In this document: positions 1-8,410 of the stretch, one piece after another
Position numbering within the stretch: the stretch's first letter is position 1
Layout: every line of letters begins with the position of its first letter
Assembly: GCA_017622085.1 (NCBI GenBank)
Contig: JAGARU010000061.1
Location: 35,508 to 99,507, forward strand
Origin: Clostridia bacterium
Lineage (GTDB): Bacteria; Bacillota; Clostridia; Oscillospirales; CAG-272
Direction of reading: 5' to 3'
DNA: 64,000 nt
The notes under the pieces: generated by a model
What the model was told of the DNA's origin: nothing
Databases searched by the model: none
What the model saw: the letters and a program-made list of their open reading frames with translations, nothing else
Position numbers and translations under genes: made by a program

Positions 1-640
1 GATGCGCATAGTCATAAAGCGGGTAGATGCACCACTTATTGCCCTGGCGGTGGTGGGAGGTATGAAGAATACGGTAGATGGCGGGGTCACGCATGTTGAT
101 GTTGGGAGATGCCATATCGATCTTCGCACGGAGGGTATGAGAGCCGTCCGGGAATTCGCCATTCTTCATTCTTTCGAAAAGATCCAGATTTTCCTCTACA
201 CTACGGTCGCGATAGGGGCTGTTCTTACCGGGCTCGGTGAGAGTTCCGCGGTATTCGCGCATTTCATCCGCAGAAAGGTCGCATACATAGGCCTTGCCGT
301 CTTTGATCAGCTGTACGGCAAACTCATAGCACTTATCAAAGTAGTCCGAGCCGTAGAAGATACCTCCGGTAGGCGTTGCGCCAAGCCAAGTAAGGTCCTC
401 GTGAATGCTTCTTACGTACTCATTGTCCTCTTTTGCGGGGTTGGTATCGTCGTAGCGAAGATTGAACTTACCGCCATACTTTCTGGCAGTTTCCACGTTG
501 ATCCAGATCGCCTTTGCGCTACCGATATGAAGGTAACCATTGGGCTCCGGGGGAAAACGGGTATGAATTTCCTCAACTACGCCGGCGGCCAGATCCTCAT
601 CGATAATGTCATGAATAAAATTAGAAGTAACTTCCGACAT
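1..640 (-). CDS. glnS: Glutaminyl-tRNA synthetase, N-terminal part (runs off the left edge)
   Basis: Class I aminoacyl-tRNA synthetase that charges tRNA-Gln with glutamine in the cytoplasm. About 213 residues from the start are visible. Near residue 30 is the ATP-binding signature in the form [14 protein letters not shown] (HIGS instead of HIGH), followed by [30 protein letters not shown] and [10 protein letters not shown], all typical of GlnRS rather than GluRS. I chose the ATG at 640 because an AGGAG lies 8 nt upstream; the in-frame ATG at 646 would be only 2 nt from it. It is the third gene of an operon, 14 nt after gltX. A direct GlnRS suggests that Gln-tRNA need not depend only on GatCAB transamidation (inference). 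The frame is open to the window edge. Confidence 0.95.
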   Translation of the reverse strand, partial: MSEVTSNFIHDIIDEDLAAGVVEEIHTRFPPEPNGYLHIGSAKAIWINVETARKYGGKFNLRYDDTNPAKEDNEYVRSIHEDLTWLGATPTGGIFYGSDYFDKCYEFAVQLIKDGKAYVCDLSADEMREYRGTLTEPGKNSPYRDRSVEENLDLFERMKNGEFPDGSHTLRAKIDMASPNINMRDPAIYRILHTSHHRQGNKWCIYPLYDYAH

Positions 641-654
641 TTCCATATCTCCTA

Positions 655-2322
655 TTACAGTGTTTCTTTCATTTTAGCAATTCGTTCGCGAACCTTGGTC
701 TCACCCAAAATTTGCATTACGGTATAAAGATCGGGGGAGTTCTGCTTGCCGGTTACGGCTACACGGATAAATCCGCTGATATCGGCAACGCTACCGGGGA
801 ATGCGGTGGGATTGGCCTTATAGGCCTTCATATCGGTGGCATAGCCAAGCTCGGTGGCGATGGTCTTGATCTTATCAAACCAAGTATTCATATCGTCGGC
901 ATAGCTGTAGCTTGCAAGGAAGGCATCCAAGGTCTTCACTACGTCCGCGCGGGAGAACTTCTCATCAATGGGATCCACAACGGCAAAGTAAGGATCGAAG
1001 AAGAAGCCGGCATAGCCCTTGACGTCGCTGAAGAGAGCCAAGTCCTTACGGGGCTTTTTACCACCACGGCCGATGGCGAAGATGCGCTTGGTATAATCGG
1101 GATCAGCCGAGAGGCAAGCGGCAAAGTCGGGATCGTATTTTACAGCCCAATCTACGGTGTCAGTGTAGATTTTATCCACGCTGAAGCGGGAAAGAACGTT
1201 TTTCGAAACGTCGGTCAGCTTGCCGAAGTCCAGAAGGCATCCGGAGGTGCTCATCTTCTTAATGTTGAACGGAAATTCCTCAAAGGACTTGTCGGGATTG
1301 GCGGTGTGCCATTCCTCATAGTTGGAGTTGAGTAGGGTCATGATGTACTCATTGACCGCCTCGGGAGCATAGCCCTGGCGCTCGTAATCGTCCAGATTGG
1401 TTCCCTTGTCGCGCTTGGAAAGCTTTTTCTTGGCACCGTTCTCGTCGATGTTCATAAGCTGAGCAATGTGCATATACTTAGGTGCCTTGAAGCCAAGGTA
1501 ATGGAACAGCATAATGTGACGGGGCAAGCTGGGAAGCCACTCCTCACCGCGAATTACGTGGGTAGTACCCATCAGATGATCATCTACGGCGTGAGCAAAG
1601 TGGTAGGTGGGGATTCCGTCGGACTTGAGAAGAACCTCGTCCTTATCGTTTTCGGGAAGCTCGAGGTCGCCCTTGATCAGGTCGGTGATCTTGAACTTCT
1701 TATCGGGATCGCCCTCGGCAAGCATGCGAAGAACGAAGGGATGGCCGGCCTGCAGATGGGCTTCTACCTCTTCCATGGTGAAATTGCGCCAGGTCTGCTG
1801 GATCTCGCGGTAATCCTCAGTTTCGTGCCAGTCCTTGGTCTTGATCTCGGCCTTTTTATCGACCTTTTCTAACTCCTTCAGCTCTTCCTCGGTTGTAAAG
1901 CAGGGGTACGCCTTACCCTCACTGACAAGCTGCTTGGCAAACACATGATAAATATCGGCGCGCTTACTCTGCATATAAGGGCCGTAGTCACCCTTGTCGC
2001 CACCAATAACGGCGCCCTCATCAAACTCAATTCCATAGTGAGAAAGAGTGCGGATCAAGCCATCCTTAGCGCCTGCAACCTCTCTTTTGGCATCGGTATC
2101 TTCAATACGAAGATAGAACACGCCGCCGCTCTGGTGGGCAAGACGTTCACCGACACGGGTGGGAAAAAGGCCGCCGAAATGTACAAATCCTGTGGGGCTG
2201 GGGGCAAAACGGGTTACCTTTGCGCCCTCCGGCAGGTTTCTTTTGGGATATTTCTTTTCTATGTCCTCGGGAGTTTCCTTAACATGGGGGAACAACAGTT
2301 CCGCAAGATGCTGATAATCCAT
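655..2322 (-). CDS. gltX: Glutamyl-tRNA synthetase
   Basis: Charges tRNA-Glu with glutamate (class I synthetase, cytoplasm). The N-terminal motif [13 protein letters not shown] is the HIGH equivalent, FYLRIEDTD follows, and the KMSKS loop is KLSKRDKG about 300 residues in. The length, about 555 residues, is longer than the usual 470-500 of bacterial GluRS, with acidic and lysine-rich inserts near residues 145-180. Two starts are possible. The ATG at 2328 overlaps the stop of the upstream gene (TAATG) but sits 2 nt from the Shine-Dalgarno AGGAG. The ATG at 2322 has 8-nt spacing and is preferred. Lies between an MBL hydrolase and glnS on one transcript. Whether the enzyme is discriminating for tRNA-Glu cannot be read from sequence. 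Confidence 0.95.
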   Translation of the reverse strand: MDYQHLAELLFPHVKETPEDIEKKYPKRNLPEGAKVTRFAPSPTGFVHFGGLFPTRVGERLAHQSGGVFYLRIEDTDAKREVAGAKDGLIRTLSHYGIEFDEGAVIGGDKGDYGPYMQSKRADIYHVFAKQLVSEGKAYPCFTTEEELKELEKVDKKAEIKTKDWHETEDYREIQQTWRNFTMEEVEAHLQAGHPFVLRMLAEGDPDKKFKITDLIKGDLELPENDKDEVLLKSDGIPTYHFAHAVDDHLMGTTHVIRGEEWLPSLPRHIMLFHYLGFKAPKYMHIAQLMNIDENGAKKKLSKRDKGTNLDDYERQGYAPEAVNEYIMTLLNSNYEEWHTANPDKSFEEFPFNIKKMSTSGCLLDFGKLTDVSKNVLSRFSVDKIYTDTVDWAVKYDPDFAACLSADPDYTKRIFAIGRGGKKPRKDLALFSDVKGYAGFFFDPYFAVVDPIDEKFSRADVVKTLDAFLASYSYADDMNTWFDKIKTIATELGYATDMKAYKANPTAFPGSVADISGFIRVAVTGKQNSPDLYTVMQILGETKVRERIAKMKETL

Positions 2323-2327
2323 TTGCA

Positions 2328-2912
2328 TTACTCCTTAATAATTATTCTTCCGTGACCCGGGTAAAGGTTTTTGGTACGAATCAAGTCCTTGATCGATGCG
2401 AGGGATGCTCGATAAAGCTCCGGTCTGGCCCCGGGAAGATCCACACGTCCGTATCCGTCCGCAAAGACGGTATCGCCGCTGAACAAGGCATCCTCACAAA
2501 GAAAGCAGAGGCACCCTTCCGTATGCCCCGGTGTGGCATACACTTGAAAGATCAGCTCACCGAAGGCAAGTACTTCCCCACCGGATAGCGGATGGGTGGA
2601 AGCGATCTTTGCAGACACCCGTTCTCCTACGAGCCAGGAAGCATTGAGGTAGGGGTCGGCAAGCATGGGCTGATCCGACGTTGAAACATAAACCGGTGCC
2701 TGGGATAGGTGAACCAAAAATTCAAGTGCGTCGATGTGATCAAAATGACCGTGGGTGAGCAAAATCGCAGACAACTTTTTACCGTCCGAGGTCGCCCTGC
2801 GATAAATCTCCGCCGCGTCACCGGACGGGTCGATTACGACGGTTAAGGTCCCTTGACTGACAAGGTAGGTGTTGGTGGAAAAATGGCTGACAAGAATTTG
2901 AATGGCAGGCAT
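2328..2912 (-). CDS. MBL-fold metallo-hydrolase (glyoxalase II-like)
   Basis: A 194-residue metallo-beta-lactamase-fold hydrolase of the short glyoxalase II-like family common in Firmicutes. The metal ligands are visible: THGHFDH gives H54, H56, D58 and H59; TPGHTEG gives H130; SGDTVF gives D147; PGHG gives H187. The family hydrolyses thioesters such as S-lactoylglutathione, but many members have unknown substrates and I cannot assign one. No signal peptide, so cytoplasmic. First gene of the operon with gltX and glnS, with a good promoter (2938-2966) and Shine-Dalgarno GAGGTGAA before the ATG. The stop codon overlaps the alternative gltX ATG. Confidence 0.9.
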   Translation of the reverse strand: MPAIQILVSHFSTNTYLVSQGTLTVVIDPSGDAAEIYRRATSDGKKLSAILLTHGHFDHIDALEFLVHLSQAPVYVSTSDQPMLADPYLNASWLVGERVSAKIASTHPLSGGEVLAFGELIFQVYATPGHTEGCLCFLCEDALFSGDTVFADGYGRVDLPGARPELYRASLASIKDLIRTKNLYPGHGRIIIKE

Positions 2913-2937
2913 AAATTCACCTCGTTTCTATTTGAGT

Positions 2938-2966
2938 ATTATATCATACTTTATTCATTTTGTCTA
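2938..2966 (-). promoter_or_regulatory. Sigma-A promoter of the MBL-gltX-glnS operon
   Basis: Read on the minus strand: -35 TAGACA (2961-2966), 17-nt spacer, -10 TATAAT (2938-2943). The start codon is 26 nt further on. The -10 is perfect and the -35 matches at four of six positions. Confidence 0.75.
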
Positions 2967-3066
2967 CAACGACTTTTGCCTATTTGTGCATTTTTTTACC
3001 GAAAATGCTCTTTTTTCGATTATCGCATATATTTTGGCATCTTTTTTTGGTTTTTTTGTGGAATTC

Positions 3067-3095
3067 TTGCATTTTGGTAATCAATATGGTAAAAT
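3067..3095 (+). promoter_or_regulatory. Sigma-A promoter of divIVA and the XRE regulator
   Basis: -35 TTGCAT (3067-3072), 17-nt spacer, -10 TAAAAT (3090-3095), about 40 nt before the GTG start of the DivIVA gene. Together with the promoter at 2938-2966 it forms a divergent, AT-rich regulatory region. Confidence 0.7.
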
Positions 3096-3136
3096 AAAAT
3101 TACTTTTATGTGGTATACAGTGGAGGGAAGACCGAA

Positions 3137-3850
3137 GTGGAAAAGACCGATCTTGTTTTCAGAAGTGCGTTTCACGGATATAACCGCGAGGACGTAAATC
3201 AATACATCCTGAGCATGAGCAAGCGCTTTAAGGAAGCACAGGATGCCAGCCGTGAAAAAATTGATGCTTTAACAGCAAAATTAGCATCCGTAGGCGCCTT
3301 AGAGGCAGGTGATACGGAAAATGCAGAGCTGGCCTCGCTTGCAGAAACGGTGGAGGCTTTGCGCGCCGAAAATGAAGCTTTGAAGCAACAGCTCGAAGAG
3401 GCAAAGGCGGCTGAAAAAACGCTTGAGTCTGCGCCTTTCGACAATTTGAGCCAGCAAATTGGCAGTATTCTCGTTTCTGCCAACACAACGGCTTCTACGA
3501 TTTTGAACAATGCATCCAGCGATGCGGAAAAGCTGCGGGCGGATGCAGAAAGTGAAGTATATCGGGTTAAGCTTAAGCTGGGCAGTGAGGCAGATGCCAT
3601 CCTCGGTAAGTTCTCGGCTGAGCTGAAGAACGTTTTGGATCAGTGTTTAGCAGAGCTCAACTCGACGGTAAATGAGATTCAGAGCGGTGCGGCAACGATT
3701 GCGGCGGATATCCAGCGCAAAAACCGCGATATGAACGAAAAAGTAGACTACTATAAAAAGCTGATGGGCGATTCCCTCTCCGCCAAGCTCTCCGAGCTTG
3801 AGAAAAGCTTTGATGCGGTGAAGGGCGCTTCCCTTTCGGATCGAAAATGA
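3137..3850 (+). CDS. DivIVA domain-containing protein
   Basis: A 237-residue cytoplasmic coiled-coil protein of the DivIVA/GpsB superfamily, whose members bind curved or septal membrane and organise division, polarity or wall synthesis. The N-terminal signature is FRSAFHGYNREDVNQYI, matching the DivIVA membrane-binding turn. Coiled coil rich in A, E, K and L follows to about residue 110, then a conserved-looking segment with SDAEKLRADAESE and a second helical tail. The start is GTG at 3137, because GGAGGG ends 9 nt upstream; the upstream in-frame ATG at 3110 has no ribosome site. The stop overlaps the next gene's ATG (ATGA at 3847-3850), so translation is probably coupled. Compared with classical DivIVA it has an extra C-terminal tail. 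Exact role unknown. Confidence 0.88.
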   Translation: MEKTDLVFRSAFHGYNREDVNQYILSMSKRFKEAQDASREKIDALTAKLASVGALEAGDTENAELASLAETVEALRAENEALKQQLEEAKAAEKTLESAPFDNLSQQIGSILVSANTTASTILNNASSDAEKLRADAESEVYRVKLKLGSEADAILGKFSAELKNVLDQCLAELNSTVNEIQSGAATIAADIQRKNRDMNEKVDYYKKLMGDSLSAKLSELEKSFDAVKGASLSDRK

Positions 3851-4728
3851 CCATCGGAGCCAAAATTAAATCCGTACGTAAGTTAAAGCAGCTGACACAG
3901 ACCGAATTATCTGAGGGGATCGTTACACGGAATATGCTGTCCGCCATTGAAAACGGAAACGCGACGCCCTCCCTTGACACATTGTTAGCGTTGGCGAAGC
4001 GGCTTTCGGTTCCCGCCGGATATTTTTTGAACAGCGAGGATGAGGAGTTTGTCTTCTCAAAGCCGGCCTACATCGATGAGTTAAAATCTCTTTTGCGCAG
4101 TAAGGATTATGCAGAGTGTATTCGCCTTTGTGAGGACGAAATCCCCGGCACGGACGATGAGATCGCGCTGATTGCCGCCGAATCCTACATGGCATTGGCA
4201 AAAGTGCAATTTAATGCCGGCAACTTTACATCTGCAAAGAAGCTGATTAACAAGGCAACGGTACAGATGAAAAAGACGGTATATCGCACCGAAATGCTGA
4301 GATATAACGGTGATTTTCTTCTCCTTTTGATGAGTCGCATCAAGGACTTCGGTCATGGGAAGCGAATTACCGACACAGTTGAATTTGATTATCCCTTCCC
4401 GGAATTTTTCTACATCAAGGCTTTGGATCTTTACAACGGAGGACGGGAATCGGATGCGGATGCGATTCGTCGGAAGCTGAAAGCCCTTCCGCTCCCACAA
4501 GCCATGCATGACCATCTTCTGGCCCGTCAGGAAATATACGAGGGCTCGATTATTGAGGCCTTGGAGCGCTTGTTTGCCATTGAAAAGTCCCGTTCAGATT
4601 CACTCAGCTTGTTTTCCTTGTGTAGCATTTATCAGGATATGGAATTCTGCTTTAACCTTCAAGAGGACTTCCGCATGGCATACGTTTATGCAAAAAAGCG
4701 GGAGGACAAGCTTTCTTCCGTAAGATAA
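3847..4728 (+). CDS. XRE-family transcriptional regulator with TPR-like C-terminal domain
   Basis: A 293-residue protein with an N-terminal helix-turn-helix (residues 1-65; QLTQTELSEGIVTRNMLSAI, then ENGNATPSLDTLLALAKRL) and a long alpha-helical C-terminal region of TPR-like repeats (about 70-290), the layout of Rgg/PlcR/NprR-type regulators that often bind peptides. It overlaps the divIVA stop by 4 nt and is followed at once by a terminator, so the two form a tight two-gene unit. No signalling peptide gene was found next to it. Its target is not known; autoregulation of the operon or a link to cell division is an inference. Confidence 0.85.
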   Translation: MTIGAKIKSVRKLKQLTQTELSEGIVTRNMLSAIENGNATPSLDTLLALAKRLSVPAGYFLNSEDEEFVFSKPAYIDELKSLLRSKDYAECIRLCEDEIPGTDDEIALIAAESYMALAKVQFNAGNFTSAKKLINKATVQMKKTVYRTEMLRYNGDFLLLLMSRIKDFGHGKRITDTVEFDYPFPEFFYIKALDLYNGGRESDADAIRRKLKALPLPQAMHDHLLARQEIYEGSIIEALERLFAIEKSRSDSLSLFSLCSIYQDMEFCFNLQEDFRMAYVYAKKREDKLSSVR

Positions 4729-4769
4729 AAAATCCTGCACCTCACCCGTTTGGGCGGTGCAGGATTTTT
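4728..4769. terminator. Bidirectional intrinsic terminator
   Basis: Stem AAATCCTGCACC / GGTGCAGGATTT with a 14-nt loop, A-run on the left and T-run on the right. It lies between the convergent XRE regulator and LRR lipoprotein genes and can serve both. Confidence 0.9.
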
Positions 4770-4793
4770 ACTTATACGTGCTTAAAAGAAGAA

Positions 4794-5726
4794 TTACTCG
4801 ATTCCGAGCAAAGCGTTGCCGGACTCAATCACAAGGTTGGGATTGCGATCAATGGTCACGGTAGAGATAGCGGTGCAGTTGTAGAACGCATTCTCATCGA
4901 TCAGGGCTACGGTAGAAGGAATGGTGATCGCCTCAAGGCCGGTGCAGTTTGCAAAGGTATAATAGCCGATCTTTTCAACACCTGCGGGAACTACGACAGA
5001 CTTCAAGGAAGTGCAGCTTTCAAACATCCAGTCGTTTACTATGGTAAGTGCGTTCGAGAGAGTAATGCTTTCAAGAGCCGTGCAACCGCTGAATGCATAT
5101 TTGCCAAGGGTACGAACAGTATTGGGAAGCACAATCTCCTTCAAGGCAACGCAATCGCTGAAGGTACCGGATCCGATCGAAACGGTACCGCCGAGATTTA
5201 CGTTTTCCAGCTTTTTGCATCCGTTGAACACGTTCTCGCCAAACGTGACGGTATTGGAAAGAACGGTCACGTCCGTAAGAACGGTGCAGATACGGAACGC
5301 GTAATCGCCGATGGTATTTACGGTTTCGGGAATGGTGATCGAGGTCAGGTTGTAGCACGCCTCAAAGGCGCTGGATTCAATGGTTTCAAGACCGCTTCCG
5401 GTAAAGGTTACGGTGACAAGAAGCTGAGCCAAGGCAAAGGCACCACTTTCGATAGTTTTAACTGTACCGGGGATGGTCAGAGATTCAATATTAAGATTTT
5501 TGTAGAACGCACCGTTACCGATGGCTACGACTACGTCGCCGTCCGGGCTCTTTTCCGGGATGATGACGTCACGGTCTTTATTGGTACCTGCATTCACAAG
5601 AACGCAGGTTCCGTCGCCGTTGGAACGGTAAGTAAAGCCCTTTGAGCCTTTCACACCGCCGCAGGAGGCTAAGGGTAATACACAAATAACAGCTGCAAGA
5701 ATAATTGCCAAAATTCGTTTGATCAT
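4794..5726 (-). CDS. BspA-type leucine-rich-repeat lipoprotein
   Basis: A 310-residue surface protein. It starts with a lipoprotein signal peptide (basic MIKR, hydrophobic stretch, lipobox LASC with the lipidated cysteine at residue 22). The rest is a series of about 23-residue LRR_5 (BspA, Treponema pallidum-type) repeats of the form I-x-x-x-A-F-x-x-C-x-x-L-x-x-I-x-I-P-x-x-V. The family mediates adhesion or protein-protein contact at the cell surface; the partner is unknown here. The ATG follows GGAGGATTCT. Monocistronic, convergent with the XRE regulator and sharing its terminator. Confidence 0.9.
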   Translation of the reverse strand: MIKRILAIILAAVICVLPLASCGGVKGSKGFTYRSNGDGTCVLVNAGTNKDRDVIIPEKSPDGDVVVAIGNGAFYKNLNIESLTIPGTVKTIESGAFALAQLLVTVTFTGSGLETIESSAFEACYNLTSITIPETVNTIGDYAFRICTVLTDVTVLSNTVTFGENVFNGCKKLENVNLGGTVSIGSGTFSDCVALKEIVLPNTVRTLGKYAFSGCTALESITLSNALTIVNDWMFESCTSLKSVVVPAGVEKIGYYTFANCTGLEAITIPSTVALIDENAFYNCTAISTVTIDRNPNLVIESGNALLGIE

Positions 5727-6041
5727 AGAATCCTCCGTCGAAAAACTGATTGCTGAATTTTATGGAAGGACTTAAGAAAGTCATATTACAACATAGTATA
5801 CCATATTTTGCACAATTTATAAATGTGTTAGTGGAATCAAAAATGTTAACTTTTTGTGAACGGATTTCTTTTGAGAAAAAAGCACCGAACCTCTTGTTTT
5901 TCCGAGCAATTCCATATATAATATAAAGTATAATGGGGTAAAGTTAGGGCTAATTTTGGGTTCTGCTCGTTCCCCACTATTTATTACCATCGCTCATTAT
6001 TATCTTTAATGAATGATTTACATGTTATACGGAGGTATTTT
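5727..6041. other. Intergenic region, 315 nt, divergent promoters
   Basis: AT-rich region between the divergent LRR gene and the carboxyltransferase operon. It holds the rightward promoter at 5894-5922 and a weaker leftward -10 (TATACT on the minus strand near 5795). About 110 nt of leader lies between the rightward promoter and the first start codon. I see no riboswitch, T-box or conserved leader structure and no small gene. Confidence 0.6.
5894..5922 (+). promoter_or_regulatory. Sigma-A promoter of the carboxyltransferase/Na+ pump operon
   Basis: -35 TTGTTT (5894-5899), 17-nt spacer, -10 TATAAT (5917-5922). A second TATAAT at 5930-5935 lacks a good -35. Confidence 0.65.
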
Positions 6042-7556
6042 ATGGACAAAAAAGATGTGGAATCGATCCTTTCCGCGCTGAAGAATGTCAAGGTCAAGAC
6101 CGCGACAGCGCTTCGTCAGTTCCTGAAGGACACGGACGACAGCAACGGCGCGGCGGCCAAGGAGCATCTTACGGCTCGTCAGCGTGTGGATGCGTTCTTT
6201 GACCAGGGCACCTTTGTTGAGCTCGGTGCTTTTGTAAAGAAACGCCCCAATCCGATCTGCAACGAGGACGATTGCTTTGAAAGCGTTATCTGCGGCTACG
6301 GTGCTGTAGAGGGTCGTCTTGTTTATGCATTTGCACAGGACTTCTCCCGCACCAAGGGCGCGCTCAGCGAGGCACATGCCAAGAAGATCTGCGGACTTTA
6401 CCGTCTTGCTTGCGAGAACGGTGCGCCTGTGGTTGGTATTTTTGACTCGGCCGGAGCACTTCTCAGTGACGGTGTGAATGCCCTTGCCGGCTACGGTAAG
6501 ATTATGTCTGCAGTCTCCGCCGCTTCCGGTGTGATTCCTCAGATCGCCATTGTTCCCGGTCTTTGTGCCGGTACGGCTGCTGCAGTTGCGGCTATGTTTG
6601 ATGCAATCGTTACCGTTGCGGACAAAACCTCTCTTTACGTAAATTCGCCCTTCGTGCTTGGCGAGAACGGGTCCGCCGAGTATGCAGACAAGACCGGCCT
6701 TTCTGCAATCAAGGCCGCAGACGAGGCTACCGCTTTGGCTTACGCCCGTCTGATCCTCTCTTATCTGCCTGACAACAACTACTGTGGTCCCGATGCTATG
6801 GAAACCCGCGATGACGCCAACCGCGCCTCCGGTGTGGTTCCCGGTGACGGTACTACCGCCATCCTTACAAAGATTGCAGACAACGCAAAGTTCCTTGAGC
6901 TTTACGCTTCTTACGCACCTGAAATGACCGTTGCTTTGACGGCGCTTAACGGAAATGCCGTTGGTGTACTTGCAAACAACCATGAAAACAATGGCGGTAA
7001 GCTGACGGCTGCTGCTGCACGCAAGGCGGCTAAGTTCATTTCCCTTTGCGACTGCTTCGGTCTGCCTGTTATTACGCTGGTTGACTCTGAGGGACTGGAT
7101 GTTTCTCTTGAAGCAGAATCCTCTCCTTACGCCTCTGAGCTTGCAAAGCTTGCTTACGCGTATACTTCCGCTGAGACTCCCCTTGTTTCCGTTGTAACGG
7201 GCGAGGCATACGGTGCAGTTTACACCCTGATGGGCTCCAAGTCTTTGGGGGCCGACCTTTCTTTCGCTCTTGAAAGTGCAAAAATCGGCGTGATGAGCGC
7301 TGAGCGTGCAGTTGCCTTCCTTTGCAACGACAAGATCGGCACAAAAGACGAAAATGGCGACGAGATCACCCGTGAAGGTCTTGAAAAGCAATGGAACGAG
7401 ACTCTGGGCTCTGCCGCTGAGGCCGCTTATACCGGTGAGATCGACGATATCATTGCCGCTGACGAGCTTCGCGCCCGCCTGATTGCCGCTGTCGAGATGC
7501 TTTCCTCCAAAAGCAAGCTTGTATACGATAAGCGTCATGCTAATCTTCCTCTTTGA
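6042..7556 (+). CDS. Acyl-CoA carboxyltransferase-like subunit (12S/MmdA-like, divergent)
   Basis: 504 residues with two crotonase-fold halves of the carboxyltransferase family (methylmalonyl-CoA or glutaconyl-CoA decarboxylase alpha, transcarboxylase 12S, AccD/AccA). Recognisable: LSEAHAKKICGL, ASGVIPQIAIVPG, then in the second half VLANNHENNGG, CDCFGLPVITLVD and SKSLGADLSFAL. Several usual family residues differ: DSGGARI is DSAGALL, GPCAGGA is GLCAGTA, and KAYGGAY is EAYGAVY, so the CoA substrate is uncertain. Start at 6042 from GGAGG with 6-nt spacing; the in-frame ATG at 6009 has none. First gene of a five-gene operon with gamma, biotin carrier, beta and OadA-like genes. Family membership is clear; the reaction is not. 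Confidence 0.85.
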   Translation: MDKKDVESILSALKNVKVKTATALRQFLKDTDDSNGAAAKEHLTARQRVDAFFDQGTFVELGAFVKKRPNPICNEDDCFESVICGYGAVEGRLVYAFAQDFSRTKGALSEAHAKKICGLYRLACENGAPVVGIFDSAGALLSDGVNALAGYGKIMSAVSAASGVIPQIAIVPGLCAGTAAAVAAMFDAIVTVADKTSLYVNSPFVLGENGSAEYADKTGLSAIKAADEATALAYARLILSYLPDNNYCGPDAMETRDDANRASGVVPGDGTTAILTKIADNAKFLELYASYAPEMTVALTALNGNAVGVLANNHENNGGKLTAAAARKAAKFISLCDCFGLPVITLVDSEGLDVSLEAESSPYASELAKLAYAYTSAETPLVSVVTGEAYGAVYTLMGSKSLGADLSFALESAKIGVMSAERAVAFLCNDKIGTKDENGDEITREGLEKQWNETLGSAAEAAYTGEIDDIIAADELRARLIAAVEMLSSKSKLVYDKRHANLPL

Positions 7557-7571
7557 TGCGGAGGGTAAACA

Positions 7572-7955
7572 ATGAATCTTCAATTTTTGTTAAGTGCTGC
7601 GCCTGACTACACTCAGCCCCTGGCAAACTGGGGCGACCGAGTTTCCATGGCGCTTAATATGGTGCTCCGCGGAATTGGTACTGTGTTCTTCGTTCTGGCA
7701 CTTCTCTGGGGCATTCTTGCAATCTTCAGCAAGGTGATCCACAGAGATCAGCCGAAAGAAGTTACTCCCAAGCCCGTTCCTGCAAAAAAGGCCACTCCTG
7801 CACCTGCACCCGTGGCACCTGCTCCGGCTCCGGCGCCTCAGACCGATGACGCCGCCTTGGTTGCCGCTATTACGGCCGCTGTTGCCGCTTACCTTGATCA
7901 GTCCCCCACCAGCTTCCGCGTTGTCTCCTTCAAGAGAACCGGTAAGAAGAAATAA
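7572..7955 (+). CDS. OadG-like gamma subunit of a Na+-pumping decarboxylase
   Basis: 127 residues. One membrane helix (about 28-52; MVLRGIGTVFFVLALLWGIL) is followed by a basic stretch, a Pro/Ala-rich linker (about 62-95) and a short C-terminal domain ending in basic residues. This matches the small gamma/delta subunits (OadG, MmdD) that anchor and assemble sodium-ion decarboxylases. Shine-Dalgarno GGAGGG ends 7 nt before the ATG. It lies between the 12S-like subunit and the biotin carrier. Assembly role follows from the family. Confidence 0.85.
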   Translation: MNLQFLLSAAPDYTQPLANWGDRVSMALNMVLRGIGTVFFVLALLWGILAIFSKVIHRDQPKEVTPKPVPAKKATPAPAPVAPAPAPAPQTDDAALVAAITAAVAAYLDQSPTSFRVVSFKRTGKKK

Positions 7956-7979
7956 TTGCTACTGAAAGGAATTTTGAAT

Positions 7980-8378
7980 ATGAAGAATTTTACTGTTACC
8001 GTTAACGGCGTTGCTTATGCCGTAACCGTTGAAGAGACTGTTGGTGGAGCTGCTGCTCCCGCTCCCGTTGCCGCTCCTGTTGTTGCACCCGTGGCTGCTC
8101 CTGTGGCCGCTCCCGCAGCTGCTCCTGCTGCTGCTCCTGCACCCGCTGCTGCTCCCGCAGCCGGCTCCAAGACCGTTACCGCTCCCATGCCCGGCACCAT
8201 CCTTAAGATGGAGGTCACCGTTGGACAGGAAGTCAAGAAGGATGATCTTGTTTGCGTCCTTGAAGCTATGAAGATGGAAAATGAGATCTTTGCAAGCGAA
8301 GGCGGTAAGGTTGTTGCAATCAACGCTCCCAAGGGTGCTACCGTTAACGCCGGCGACGCGATCATTACCCTCGCTTAA
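7980..8378 (+). CDS. Biotin carboxyl carrier protein of the decarboxylase (1.3S / MmdC-like)
   Basis: 132 residues. A short N-terminal beta segment ([19 protein letters not shown]) is followed by an Ala/Pro-rich flexible linker (about 22-62) and a biotinyl domain with the biotinylation site EAMKME near residue 98. It carries the carboxyl group between the carboxyltransferases and the membrane beta subunit. Start ATG at 7980, placed by AAAGGA upstream. The linker is coded by a low-complexity GCT/CCC run, so this stretch is prone to repeat slippage. A stand-alone carrier fits with the OadA-like protein at 9642 lacking its own biotin domain. Confidence 0.95.
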   Translation: MKNFTVTVNGVAYAVTVEETVGGAAAPAPVAAPVVAPVAAPVAAPAAAPAAAPAPAAAPAAGSKTVTAPMPGTILKMEVTVGQEVKKDDLVCVLEAMKMENEIFASEGGKVVAINAPKGATVNAGDAIITLA

Positions 8379-8410
8379 TTTCGCCGTCCATGCAGATTGG
8401 AGTGTGAATC

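Noticed and set aside
2..727. Plus-strand open frame of about 240 codons
   Set aside because: Shadow of glnS on the minus strand, whose reverse-complement translation is a clear GlnRS; no ribosome site or family on the plus strand.
6018..7583. Minus-strand open frame of 521 codons opposite the 12S-like gene
   Set aside because: Antisense shadow caused by codon bias; composition is random-like and it has no ribosome site, while the plus frame has family motifs.
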